This document shows, in pieces, positions 23,141-34,300 of a stretch of DNA of 64,000 nucleotides. How positions within the stretch are numbered: the first letter of the stretch is position 1; the number at the start of each line of letters is the position of its first letter. The stretch is taken from NCBI GenBank assembly GCA_027625915.1, contig JANTQA010000010.1, positions 310,001-374,000 of the forward strand, given 5' to 3'. A program made the position numbers and the translations under genes. This DNA is from Anaeramoeba flamelloides (taxonomy: Eukaryota; Metamonada; Anaeramoebidae). The notes below the pieces were generated by a model, which saw only the letters and a list, made by a program, of their open reading frames with translations, did not search any database and was not told where the DNA came from.

Positions 23141-26100
23141 TTATAATTTATTATTTTGTTTATTTTTTAAATGTAATTTTAATAAATTTACAGAAGACAA
23201 AAGACTTTTTTTAATTTCCTGCTCTCCATTAATTTGAAAGTTTGGGAATGATTCATTTTCTGTCATCTTTATTTGCTTTTCATATTTTCTGTTTGATTCG
23301 CTTAGTTGTTTAAAAAGTTCTATGGACTTATTTTCTGTTAACTTGATTTTAGTTTTGCAAAACCCAATTAAATTATTAAATTTTGGAGATGACCAACAAA
23401 AATGCTCTTTTGAATGGTTTACCGTTGGTTTTAAAAAAGCATGTTTAATAACTTTTCTTGGAAAATCTTCTGGTAGTTCAACATTTCGGTTTGTTAATGT
23501 TTTGAATAAATGATCCAATCTAATTTGCTTTGGGGTATTTTTCCTTGCTTTTGAATTATTAGATTCTTGTTTTTTTTTCGTTTTCATCTTTTTCTTATTT
23601 TCCTCATTATTCTCCAGATATTTTTCTTGACGCTTTTCATACCATTTTTTGAATTCAAGAAGATCATTAAATTCCGCAAGTATTTTCAGTGCAATTACAG
23701 GACCGATATTCCTAACACCTGGGTCATAATCAGAGCCTAGTAGCAATGCCAAGTTTATTAAATCTTCACGCTCAAGCCCTAAATTCTGTGTTATTAATTC
23801 CTGTCGATATAATTCAGGTGGATTGTTTTTCCCAAAAAAGTTTTTAAATATATTTCTACCACCAAATAAAAATGTATCAGAATCCTCGGTTATTACTCCA
23901 TCAATTAGATTATACATCTCAAGTTGGGCACATTGCGCTTCAGCTTCATAGGGGCTAAACACGAATGGAATACCAAATAGATTTAATAATGTTAAAACAT
24001 CCATATTCACCTCTTTAATTGGCTTTGCTTGCAATACCTTTGCTAAATATAACTTTGGTTGTTCTTTATTTTCTTTTTCTGAATTGGGTGGTTTTTTTTT
24101 AATTGGTGTGATAGAATGCCTTTTATTTGTTTGGCTTTGGTATTTTTTAAAAGAATTCCAATTAAATTCTTCATCCGAACTACTTTCTTCAAAAATATTA
24201 TTTACATTTGAATTTTTTTTAATCCTTTGATTTATATTCTTAACATTTATTTTTTGAATATTATTTATTACTTTTTTACCACCACCATCTTCCTCGTCGT
24301 CCCCATCATCGCCATCGTCGTCGTCGTTGTCATCGTCTTGGTCATTACCATCGTCGTTGTCGTCGTCGTTGTCTATATTATCCTTTACGTCCATTGCATT
24401 GTTTATATTCCCAATATTATCCACCTTTGAAATGTTATTTTCATTTGAAATATCCTTTCCATTATTAATGTTTTTAGACTCTTGAATATTATTTTCATTA
24501 TTTATTCTTAAATTTTCATTAATTTTCGAATCAGAACCAAAATCAAAATCAGAATCAGAAACCGTATCAGAGTCTGATTTAGATTGTAAATCGGGATTTG
24601 AATTTTGATTAGACACAGATTTGGATCCAAATTGGGATTCAGGATCTGATTCAAGATTAATTATTAAATTATTTTTATTCTTAAAATTTTGTTTCTTTGA
24701 TTCAATATTTTGGTCTGTTAAAAATGATCTTTGGGTAGGCAAATTTATATCTTTCAATGAATTATTTTCTAGATTTGTATTACCCAACTGAAAGGTATTA
24801 TTAATATTGGAATTGTTTTTTTCTTTGCCAATATTTTTAGCATTATCTTGGTCGGAATGCCTTTTATGATTGGGGGTCTGCAAAGTAATAATTAATGGTA
24901 ACTCTTTTTTTTCATCTTCCTCAGAATCTTCCCAGATATCATCACGCTCAAGAAATTCAGAATCATCATCCACATCATCACTATTCATTACTGTTTTTTT
25001 TTCATTATCATTCTCATTTTCACTTAAATGGTTTTTTAGGTTGCCATTTGTCAATAAATCGTTATTATTTTGATTTTTGTTATTTGATAAATTATTCATT
25101 TTTTTTATCAAGGACGAATTGTTTTTAGAATTTAATCCGAGATTGAAACTATTATCTATTTTTTCAGAGACTGGCAGCTCATAATTTAAAAATTCTATTT
25201 CTTTTTCATCTGAAGAACTGTCTTCCATATTAAGTAATTGGTGTGCAATTCTTTTATTTTCATATTCTTCAGATCCTTCCTCTGATTCCTCTGATTCCTC
25301 TGATTCCTCTGATTCTTCTGATTCTTCTGATTCCTCTGATTCTGAACCCCTTTTTGATTCTTCATCCTTTTCGGATTCTTCTGAATCTTTTGATTCGTTT
25401 GGTTGGTCAGGTTGGTTTGAATTATCAGAACCTTCTTGATCTGAGTCAGATTCAAAATATAAATTTTTTTCTAATGAGAGGATCCTTTCAAGCCGATCTG
25501 ATTCGGGGTATTGTTCGTCAACATAATTTTTAAAAGAATTCACGTTTTCTTGACCCACGATGTACATAAATTGTTGTTTTTGATTGGATCGTAAGGATCT
25601 CCAAACAGGATCCCGATAAGAAAAATTTTTGTTTTGAAATTTTTTTTTCAGACTTCTTTTTTTGAGTGAGTCTAGCTGTGAGTTCATAAAATGGGACATT
25701 GACAAAACACTATTTGGTGTCGTATTAAAATTCTGATTATTACGAGAAAATGGTGGTGTTTTTAAATTGTTTTGTTGATCTTTCATTTCTCTTTCTTTGT
25801 TATTTGTTTTTATTGGTGTGAGGTTTTGTTCTTTTTCATTTTCATCTGTGATTTTTTTTCTCCTTCTGATCCTTCTTGTAAAGTCAGTTGAAAAATTGGA
25901 ATTGTATTTTTCATTGAGAGTATCTAAATTATGTTGCAATAATTTTTTTGCTGTTTTCCTTATCATGTATTGATCCCTTCTCTCTTGTCTCCTTCCAATT
26001 GTTTCTATTTTCAATTTGGGCGTCTTGCCATCAAAAACAAAAACGGGGTAGATACCATAATACAGCAGTTTACAGATCCGATAGATTAAACTTAAGAGCT

Positions 26101-26275
26101 GCCTTTGCTTAAAGACATCAGGATTGTCTTCCTCGTTTTTACGATACGGGTTCGAGGAAATGTCTAACAACCAAATCGATGCATCAATTGCAAGTACCTT
26201 TCCAGACAACATGTTTAAATCATGTATCTCTATTTTGCATGTTTTTAATAAGCTCCAGAGCTTAGGAATCCCCAT
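23141..26275 (-). CDS. ERCC5: XPG/Rad2-family structure-specific endonuclease (ERCC5-like)
   Basis: Single exon, 1044 residues. The start is placed at the ATG at 26275-26273 because MGIPKLWSLLKTC matches the invariant N-terminus of XPG nucleases; the open frame extends upstream without an ATG. The N-domain (1-95) has acidic sites in VLAIDASIWLLD (Asp31) and FVFDGKTPKLK (Asp82). A ~650-residue acidic, Ser/Glu/Asp/Asn-rich spacer follows, containing a Ser-Glu-Glu repeat (plus-strand 25280-25343). The internal nuclease domain starts near residue 760 with GIPFVFSPYEAEAQCAQLE and ITEDSDTFLFGGRNIFKNFF, then the helix-two-turn-helix segment GSDYDPGVRNIGPVIALKIL near 850. The long spacer and the KNFF/SPYEAEAQCA wording point to XPG/Rad2 (3' incision in nucleotide excision repair) rather than FEN1 or EXO1. 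The C-terminal region keeps FLKPTVNHSKEHFCWSSPKF. No intron seen. Confidence 0.93.
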   Translation of the reverse strand: MGIPKLWSLLKTCKIEIHDLNMLSGKVLAIDASIWLLDISSNPYRKNEEDNPDVFKQRQLLSLIYRICKLLYYGIYPVFVFDGKTPKLKIETIGRRQERRDQYMIRKTAKKLLQHNLDTLNEKYNSNFSTDFTRRIRRRKKITDENEKEQNLTPIKTNNKEREMKDQQNNLKTPPFSRNNQNFNTTPNSVLSMSHFMNSQLDSLKKRSLKKKFQNKNFSYRDPVWRSLRSNQKQQFMYIVGQENVNSFKNYVDEQYPESDRLERILSLEKNLYFESDSDQEGSDNSNQPDQPNESKDSEESEKDEESKRGSESEESEESEESEESEESEESEEGSEEYENKRIAHQLLNMEDSSSDEKEIEFLNYELPVSEKIDNSFNLGLNSKNNSSLIKKMNNLSNNKNQNNNDLLTNGNLKNHLSENENDNEKKTVMNSDDVDDDSEFLERDDIWEDSEEDEKKELPLIITLQTPNHKRHSDQDNAKNIGKEKNNSNINNTFQLGNTNLENNSLKDINLPTQRSFLTDQNIESKKQNFKNKNNLIINLESDPESQFGSKSVSNQNSNPDLQSKSDSDTVSDSDFDFGSDSKINENLRINNENNIQESKNINNGKDISNENNISKVDNIGNINNAMDVKDNIDNDDDNDDGNDQDDDNDDDDGDDGDDEEDGGGKKVINNIQKINVKNINQRIKKNSNVNNIFEESSSDEEFNWNSFKKYQSQTNKRHSITPIKKKPPNSEKENKEQPKLYLAKVLQAKPIKEVNMDVLTLLNLFGIPFVFSPYEAEAQCAQLEMYNLIDGVITEDSDTFLFGGRNIFKNFFGKNNPPELYRQELITQNLGLEREDLINLALLLGSDYDPGVRNIGPVIALKILAEFNDLLEFKKWYEKRQEKYLENNEENKKKMKTKKKQESNNSKARKNTPKQIRLDHLFKTLTNRNVELPEDFPRKVIKHAFLKPTVNHSKEHFCWSSPKFNNLIGFCKTKIKLTENKSIELFKQLSESNRKYEKQIKMTENESFPNFQINGEQEIKKSLLSSVNLLKLHLKNKQNNKL
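25280..25343. repeat. In-frame tandem repeat in the XPG gene
   Basis: 9-bp unit CTCTGATTC (with C/T variants), encoding Ser-Glu-Glu repeats in the acidic spacer on the minus strand. Confidence 0.9.
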
Positions 26276-27599
26276 GTTGTTCGAAAAGATTGAGGAAAAG
26301 AAAAAAAAAATGATCAAAATGGATCTTTGTGGCAAATACAAACAAACACCTAACTTTCACAAAGTTTGTCACTTTATACCATTTTTCCCTTTAAAAGTGT
26401 TGAGCAGTGTTTGAAAGGCTTGTAAAGTGTCTGAAAGTCGCTGAAAGGTTTGAAAGATAAAAAACTTTCTAAATGCATGGAGATTTTTAACAACAAATTA
26501 CTTTTTTTAAAATAAGATAAGAATAAATGTTTGTTGGTTGTCAAGATAAATTTTTGATTTCGTTCTGATCAGGAGTTTGGTTCACAATCTATAAATCTTT
26601 GATTTATGATTTTTTAAAACGATTTCTTATTTTCTTTTTTTTTTTTTCAATTACCTTTTTTTAAAAATTTTCTTTTAAGGGATTGTGAACTTTCTTTTCA
26701 TCGGAAAATTTATTATTTGAAAATTTTTATTGACTTGGTTGCTAACCAACTCAAAATCAAAGGATATAAAAAACTTAAAAAGAATACTAGTTATGTAAAT
26801 GAACTAAATTGACGAATAACTCAAAAAAATTTTTCAATTTTGATTTAAGAGTTTTGCCACAAATATATAGCACTGTTTTATTTTACTATTTCTTTTTGTT
26901 TTCAAATAACTATAAAATATTTCAACGGTTATGAAGTCAATCATCAATTTGTGAAATATCAAAGATTTACAAATTTATTTGAATGGATCAGATAAAATTT
27001 ATAAACTCTGAAAAAGAATTTTCAAACTCTAATTTTTTTAAAAAAAAACAATAAATAATGATTGGTCAAGTTTCAGTAATGCTATGATCCACTAAACCCT
27101 CTTATTTGATAATATATCAGTTTGTAAACAATTTTTTGTTCTATGTAATTTTGTAAAAAAATTTCTTTGCAAATAAAATTAAAATTATTGTTTATGTTAA
27201 TTGAAAATAAGATTTTTTTGTTAGTTTTTGAAGATAAGGGTTTTAAAAATTAGGACATTGAAATGGGAAAAGGGATTAATTATTTATCTCATTATATTAA
27301 ACGATCTCGACCTGAAAAGTTTAATGTATGTTAAAAAATTTTGAAATTAAAATATCTTATAAAATAGGAAAAGCTTAAATCTTAAAAATCAAAAAAAAAT
27401 TTTGTTTAAAAATTTTAAATTGTTTTTCAATTTCTCATTTACTTTAAATTAAAAAATATTTTTCTTTTTTTATTCTTTGTTGTTTTTTTGATAAAAATTT
27501 TTTTGTTGATCATTTGTGAATTTTCAAAGAAGCATCTAAAATCTTTCTAATTTTTTCATTCTTTTCTATTAAATTTTCTAATTTTTTTTTTTTTTTTTT

Positions 27600-27905
27600 A
27601 TTTAAAAGGGAGGAAACTAGTTTCCTCTTAGATCCGTTAGGTTTTTTTTAATTTAAAAGAATTGAGTAAAATCTTAGATTTTTCTCTTTTCTTTTGAATT
27701 TTGGATAAGCGCCATTATTTTTTCTTGGGTTTTCTGTTTATTTGGAAAATCAATATATTTTCGTTAGGTTTTTTTTACTTTTTGAAATAAACCGAAAATT
27801 TATTTAATTTTTCTGTTTATTTCAAAAAGTAAAAAAAAAACCTAGAACACTTCAAAAATAAAATAGTAAACCTCAAGAAAACCTAGGTACTTGACGGCAC
27901 TCTAC
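27600..27905. repeat. Modular hairpin repeat
   Basis: Runs from an AGGTTTTTTTTAATT block, through the AATTGAGTAAAATCTTAGAT/CTTTTGAATT hairpin and TACTTTTTGAAATAAACCGA with its inverted partner, to CCTCAAGAAAACCTAGGTAC and TTGACGGCACTC, the inverse of the GTGCCGTCAAGTGCC end seen elsewhere. Confidence 0.7.
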
Positions 27906-29237
27906 TGCAGTTCCCCTAATTTATAACTTTTTGTTTAGAAATTATAATAAATGGTCATAATTTTCTTTATCATTAACCAATGATAAAATAAATAATGTAT
28001 CTTTATTTTGAATAATATCAAGAATATTATTCTTTAATTGCTTATTATTTTTTTTTATTTGGATTAATTCCTTAATCCAAATTTTTCGATTTTTTCCATA
28101 GAATGGCAATCCCAAAGAAAATGATCGATGAATTTTCTAATTTTTAATATTTATTTAAAAAAAATATCAAAAACAAATATAAAATCTTTATAAATTATGA
28201 AAAAAATGGAGCAGTTCTATGTACAGATTTTTTTTCAAATTTGGAAATAAAACTCACAGTTTCGATTACTACCTCTAATTTTTTTTTTTTTTTCTAAAAA
28301 AATACATAACAACCCTAAATAATTTTTTTGTTAAAGAAAAGAAAAATTCCTCTTCAAATTAATTCCAATTTTCTACTCAAAAAAATTTCTTTTGTGGTTA
28401 TAAATAATAAGAATAATAATACCAATTCTAAATTAATTTTTAAATTATTTGAATAATCATCAAGTCATTTCTTTACTTTTTTCATTCTTTTTTAAGATAA
28501 TTTTGTTAGCAAAAATAACTTTTGAATCCCCATAATCCCAATAGAGTTGCAAACAAACATACCTTTTTCTAAGTAATGAAAAGTGAAACTCTGACTTTTG
28601 ATGGTAATTGTGATGTAAAATATCAATTTGAGACGTTTTTTATGACTAAAAAATCATATCTCAAAAGAAGAATCTTTTAGGATAACTGAAATTTTAGTTT
28701 TTTTTCTTTCACATAGTAAAAATAATTTTTTTTCATTTTTTACATAAATATTTTTTAATATACTTTACTTTTTAGAAATCTTTTTTTAAAAGTTTTTTGA
28801 GTTCCACGTATATCAGAACTTCTTAATTTAAATGTTTGGGGGGTTTAGGCGGGTAAAGAAAAACTAATAAACTTCAACGAACTTGTTTTAAGTGGATCTC
28901 CCAACAAAAAAAAAACATCTTCTGGTTATATTTTTAACGAAATAAACTTGTTATGTTTAGATCGTAAGAAAATTAGACTGTTATAAAGTGAAGCTAACTG
29001 TACGGAACTGAAATAAACAAAAGTGGGCTAAATATAACCGAGGTGGGTCGAATGGGCCTTTCTATTATATTTTTCCAGTTGTTACTTGGGTTCGTCCTCT
29101 TTTTGTTTTTTTAGGTTCTTGGAAAGGTAAAAGGTACAAAAAATCATTATAAGAATTAGTTGACCTGGTCATGACTAACCCAACCAAACTTGTTCATGAT
29201 CAGATCTTCGACGAGGACTTATTCAACCCAAGAGAAC

Positions 29238-29309
29238 TAAATCCAATTGGTTCAATTTGAAACCGAACTGAAGTAAATCCAATTGGTTCAATTTGAAACC
29301 GAACTGAAG
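29238..29309. repeat. 36-bp tandem repeat, two units
   Basis: Two identical 36-bp units starting at 29,238 and 29,274 (each opening TAAATCCAATTGGTTCAATT), followed by a partial third. Lies in the G+C-richer island at 28.8-29.36 kb. Confidence 0.9.
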
Positions 29310-29561
29310 TAAATCGAAACCAATTTTCTATGCAATCTGCTGACTCTGTACTTGTACTGGGATTTTGCGAAAACAATATTTTGTAATGAGATTTTTTAAA
29401 TATATAATTTGTAAAACAATAAATAAAAAAAATGAAAAAAAAAAATAAATCCAACAAAAAGGCAATATTCAAAAAACAAATCCATATTCTTAACAAACCA
29501 GTACTTTGTAAATACAGCCTCAATCTAGAAACCGATAATTTAAAACTTTATAAAGTAAAAT

Positions 29562-29765
29562 ATTACATTTTATATAAAGTTGTTCAAATATTTAGATCGC
29601 TTTATTAAAACAAATTATGGTGGCTATCTAGAAATTTTCGACCTAAAAGGAAACAGTCAACAACCCCCTCAACACTTGAGGTTACATAAAATTAAATATT
29701 TAAAGCAAGTTTTTGCTTATTATTATTTTTTTGACTCTCTAAGTTATTTCAGAAAACTAAATTGA
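29562..29765 (+). mobile_element. Possible trace of an LTR-retroelement integrase N-terminal region (fossil)
   Basis: A short plus-strand stretch whose spacing of His, Lys and aromatic residues (HLRLHKIKYLKQVFAYYYFF) recalls the zinc-binding start of Ty3/gypsy-type integrases. Broken and isolated; no other retroelement parts or terminal repeats recognised. Weak assignment. Confidence 0.15.
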
Positions 29766-30054
29766 GTTTAAAAGACTTCTAAAAACTGTAATTAAAAGGT
29801 TCTTTTTACTATTCTTTGAATTAGGAATCACAAATTTAGTCACTTCAAAACTCCCTCTTTAACAGATTAAGAGCTCTTGAGCACTTAACCCTTGCCAATA
29901 AACCGGACTCTTAGTTATTTCTGTTTTTCTTTCTCTACTTCATTGTCTTTATTTAGAAATAAAAAAATTTTTTTTGCATTTTTTTAAAGAAAATCTATCC
30001 TCTGAGTTATAATCTTACCTACATTATAGTTAGGGTAAAAGTCAAAATAAATTC

Positions 30055-30155
30055 CAGGGTTTAAGTAAGTGCCACCAAGTGTCGCCAAGTGCCCTAGAGT
30101 ACCTAGGTTTTTTTTTATTTCTGAAATTAAAAAAAACCTAACAACAAACTGAGGA
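30055..30155. repeat. Modular hairpin repeat, short copy
   Basis: AGTGCCACCAAGTGTCGCCA then AGTGCCCTAGAGTACCTAGG and a single T-run/A-run hairpin ending AAAAAACCTAAC. The flank before it (29,920-30,050) also matches the flank at 32,740-32,880. Confidence 0.6.
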
Positions 30156-31327
30156 TTATTTTGTGGAATCACCTATCCTAAATAATAATATGTCCTTAAT
30201 AAAATTAAGCACTATTTTTTTCTGATTAATAATTTAGAAATTAAGTTCATAACTTAATTCAATCAACCACTGTGATAATTTTTTTTAGAATAAAAACACT
30301 CTCAACTTTTGAATATCAAAAATATTTTTTGAAATTACTGTGCACTTTTTTATTGTTTTTGAAAAATTGGGGTTGAGAAAAGTTTGAAATCAAAGAATAA
30401 GTTAATATATTAAATTAGAATGCTTTTCCAGAAAGTTTGGTATTTTAGTAAAACTTTTTTTTAATTTTACCATTTAAAACTAAAAAAAAAAACATTTGAG
30501 TACCAAATTAGTGCTTTTTGTGAAAAGAAAATTCCCATAATTTAGAAATTATTTTAGTAAATGAGTTAAAACAAGATAGTGAATCTAAAAATATACATAA
30601 TTTCAACTTTGAATCCAATGATGTTGGCAAAAAATGTTTTCAAGATAAAGTTAAATTGAAACTTTATTTATTTTTATTTTTTCATTTTGTTTTTTTAATT
30701 GTATTAATGGAAAGTATTTGATCAGTTTTTCATTTTTAGTGTTTTTTGGGTCGTAGGGACATATAAAAACAAAAAAAAAAAAAATGTTTTTTTGTTTATG
30801 AAACAGATTATTAATTTTCTTCGTTAAACAAAAATTCTAAAACATCTAGCAATCTTTGACCCAAAAATATTTTAGTTACTCTAATTATTTTATTATTTTT
30901 TCACTTTATTTGAAAATTGATTTTAATTTTTAGAAATTAATTATTTATTTCTTGATTATTATTAATCTTTTTAATTATCTTGAGTCAACTTAGATAAGTT
31001 TATATAGCAAACGAAAACATTATTCATAAACTGGAATTTTGGTTTTTATTCGATCGGTTTCAAAACTTTTGATAATTTGTTAATTGTGTAATAATTGTTC
31101 CAAGAAAAGTAAATGAATTCAAATAATAACAAAAATTTCAACAACACCAAATAAAAATTAAAATTTATTTTTAATTTTTTTTATTTTGTCTTTAAAAATG
31201 ATCGTTTTTGTAAAATATTTTTTTTGAATTAAAAATATAAATAAAGAAAATAAAATAATTTAACAATAATAATCCACAATTTTGATATAATTGTTACAAA
31301 TACAATGATAATAAATATAAGAATGTA

Positions 31328-31350
31328 ATATATATATATATATATATATA
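31328..31350. repeat. (TA)n microsatellite
   Basis: About 11 TA units, just downstream of the G-alpha stop codon. Confidence 0.9.
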
Positions 31351-31384
31351 CATCTATTTTGTTTTGTATTTATATTTGTTGTTC

Positions 31385-34300
31385 TTAAAATACTTCCGAA
31401 ACATATTTCTCGTTGGTTTTATTTTGAATGAAACTGAGTATTTCTTTAATCTATTTTGTTAATAATTTTAGTAAAGTATCGAAAAAAAAATAAAATTAAA
31501 AAAAAATAAAAAATTATTATAAAAGTTTAAAATTAAAAATAAAAAAATAAAATGAATTTTTACATTATTTGTATCTGTTCCACAAGTAAAATGAGAAACA
31601 ATAGAATTAATATTTTTAGGTGCCGAATTAATAAATAAGTTTTTTAAAAATTCTGAAGATTCTTCAAAATTATTTTCTCCTTTAAATTCATTAAAATAAT
31701 TGGATAATGGAAAATTCTCCAATTTTTCTTTAAAAAGATCAACCTTGTTTAATAATAGCACACAGTCCTTTTTTTGTAGATATTCATCATTTAGTGTTTT
31801 TGTAAAAACTGTTAAACTTTCTTGTAATCTATTTATTCTTTCGTCTTCAAATAATTTTTGATTATATTCGCTCATTGCTACAACAAAAAATAATAAATCA
31901 ACATCTTGAAAATGATGGATCCATTTTCTTCTTTCACTTCTTTGTCCACCTACATCAACAATCCTATTTTTTTAAAATAAAAATAAAGTGTGCATTGTTA
32001 GAAACATTTTATTTTTTAAATCTTTAAACAGTTATATTCTCTATTAATTTTTTTTTGATTTTTATTTTTTTATGATTTTTATTTTTTTTATCAGATAAAA
32101 TCCATTTATTTGTAAATGTACTATTCTACAATTTGACCATTTTGTTGTTTTGAAATTGTCTACATAAGCAGCCCAATTATCAATTTATATTCAAGTGAAA
32201 AGCCTAGGATTTACCAAATCTTTTATTACTCGTATTTTAAACAAAAATAGTTATAAAAAATATGAAAAGATTTTTCAGGGATTTTTCTCAAAAACCACAG
32301 GTTTATTTCGACTAATTAAAAATATTTTAGAATCATGACTTTTAATAATATTCCAGTGTTTTTGTTTTTATTTTTTTTTTTTTTTTTTTTTTACTTTTAT
32401 TCTCCTTTTTCAAAATCCTTTTTTTTTTTTTTAATAATTCTTTTTTTTTTATTTATTTATCAGTAATAATTTTTTTGATTTTTGTTTTTTTGATTTGATT
32501 TTGATCGTATTAAGAAAAGAAAAAAGTTTTTTTTGATTATTTTTTGCAATTTTCATTTTCTTGAAGAAATAAAAACAATATTTTACTTTTTAGATTAATA
32601 TTTCAGAAAGAGTTTTTCTTCAACACAATATTAATTTCAAGGGTGAAAATATAATTTTTATAAGATACAGCCTTTTTAAAAAAGTGAGTGCTTTTTTTTT
32701 TTTGGGAAGATTGTCATAATTAAAACTTTTTGTTCTTGCTTTTCTTTCTCTTTTTCTTGTCTTTGTTTAGTAATAAAAATTTTTCTTTTCATTTTTTAAA
32801 AGAAAAGATATCCTCTGAACTGTAATCCTGCCTACATCATAGCTAAGATAAAAAACCCTAAATATAATTTTAGAGTTTCTGGGAGTGCCGTGGAGTGCCT
32901 AAGTTTTCTTGAGGTTTTCTATTTTATTTCTAAAGTAAAAAAAACCTATAACACTTCACAGAATCAACAGAAAACTCAGGAAAACCTAACGAAAAGTGTC
33001 CGTCAAGTGCCTAGCTTTTTTTTAATTTAAGAAATTTTCTTTTTATTTCTCAAATTAAAAAAAAAGCTAACGGCGGTTTTCCAGGATTCAAAAGAATCGA
33101 GAAAAATCAAGAGTTTTACTCAATTCTTTTAAATTCTGGAAAACCTAACGAAAAGTGTCCGTCAAGTGCCTAGCTTTTTTTTAATTTCTCAAATTACAAA
33201 AAACCTAGCGGCAAACAGGAGTAATTTTGTTCAATCACTTCTGCTCAATAATGTAAAAAAAAATAATTAAAACTTTTTTAAAGTTTTCTGTGTTAAAAAA
33301 GTGAGGATTTAAAAATTTTGAAAAAGTTGCATAACTTCAGACTCCAACCTCTATCTCTCATTAAAAGGTTGGATCATCAGTTTTTTAAAACTTAATTTCT
33401 AAAATAGAAAACTTTCAAAAGTATTTTAAAACAAAGTCCTGACTTTTTTAAAACGGCTGTACCATTTATTAATAACGATTTGATCTCGTTTAAAAATTCT
33501 GTGTTAAAAAATCAAAAAACGGATACGTACCTATTTGGAATTCCAATACAGTGTTTTTTTATCCTCAAACTGATATTATTTTTAATCTACAAATTGATAT
33601 TATTTTTTGATCTTAATTACTATCCAAATTTGATTGTTGATGAAATATTACTTTAATATTTAACTTCGTGTTTAAGGTGCTTAATGGAGCCCAAGTCAAT
33701 AGAAATTGTTAAACTTTTTAATTTATGTTTCTTTTCTAAATTTTGGCATTAAGTTGGCCCATTTTCTCCTTTCCAAATACAAAATTACTATTAGCACACG
33801 AAAACCAAAATACTGAAGCAAAACCTCTACTGATATTTGGATAGTAAATGGGAAAAAGTTTCCAATCAATTTTCATTTTCATTTTCCTTTTTCAAATAGA
33901 GTCACAACTTTCTATACCCCTTTGAAAACTCTATTTGGTTTTCGAAAATAAAGGGAAATGAAGCGAAATTTTTTTACCAATTAATATCCAAATATAAGTA
34001 GTTTATTTTCAACAAATCACTGTGTTGTGGATAAGTGTAAGTTATATAACCGAAAGTAATATGGTTTGTCTTTTGTCAGAATTTAGTAAAAAAAAATTGT
34101 TTTTATCTTTGATTTGTTGTTTCAAAATTCCAAAAATTTTTACATCAAAATCTAGAAAAATCAAAAATTTGGAAATATTTTTAATTTCATTCAAGAGGCA
34201 ATTTATTCGGTAACTGGATTGTTGAAGGTATTCTATTAATAGATAACCCAAAACTCAAATACAGCCATTACTTAAACCCTGATTGCTTTATTTGTTTTGG

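Larger units (their letters stand above)
26276..31384. other. Region between XPG and G-alpha
   Basis: Includes the XPG 5' flank with repeated TGAAAG words (26,395-26,450), the 27.6-kb and 30.1-kb hairpin repeats, and a G+C-richer island at 28,780-29,360 with the 36-bp repeat. No gene recognised. Confidence 0.6.

Noticed and set aside
29040-29200. Possible tRNA or structured RNA near GGTGGGTCGAATGGGCC
   Set aside because: No acceptor-stem pairing or GGTTCRA loop in the right spacing could be found.
29200-29523. 107-codon minus ORF with FTSVRFQIEPIGF repeated
   Set aside because: The repetition comes from the 36-bp tandem repeat; the rest is poly-Phe from A/T runs and it begins without a supported start.
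29984-30172. 62-codon minus ORF
   Set aside because: Lies across a modular hairpin repeat.
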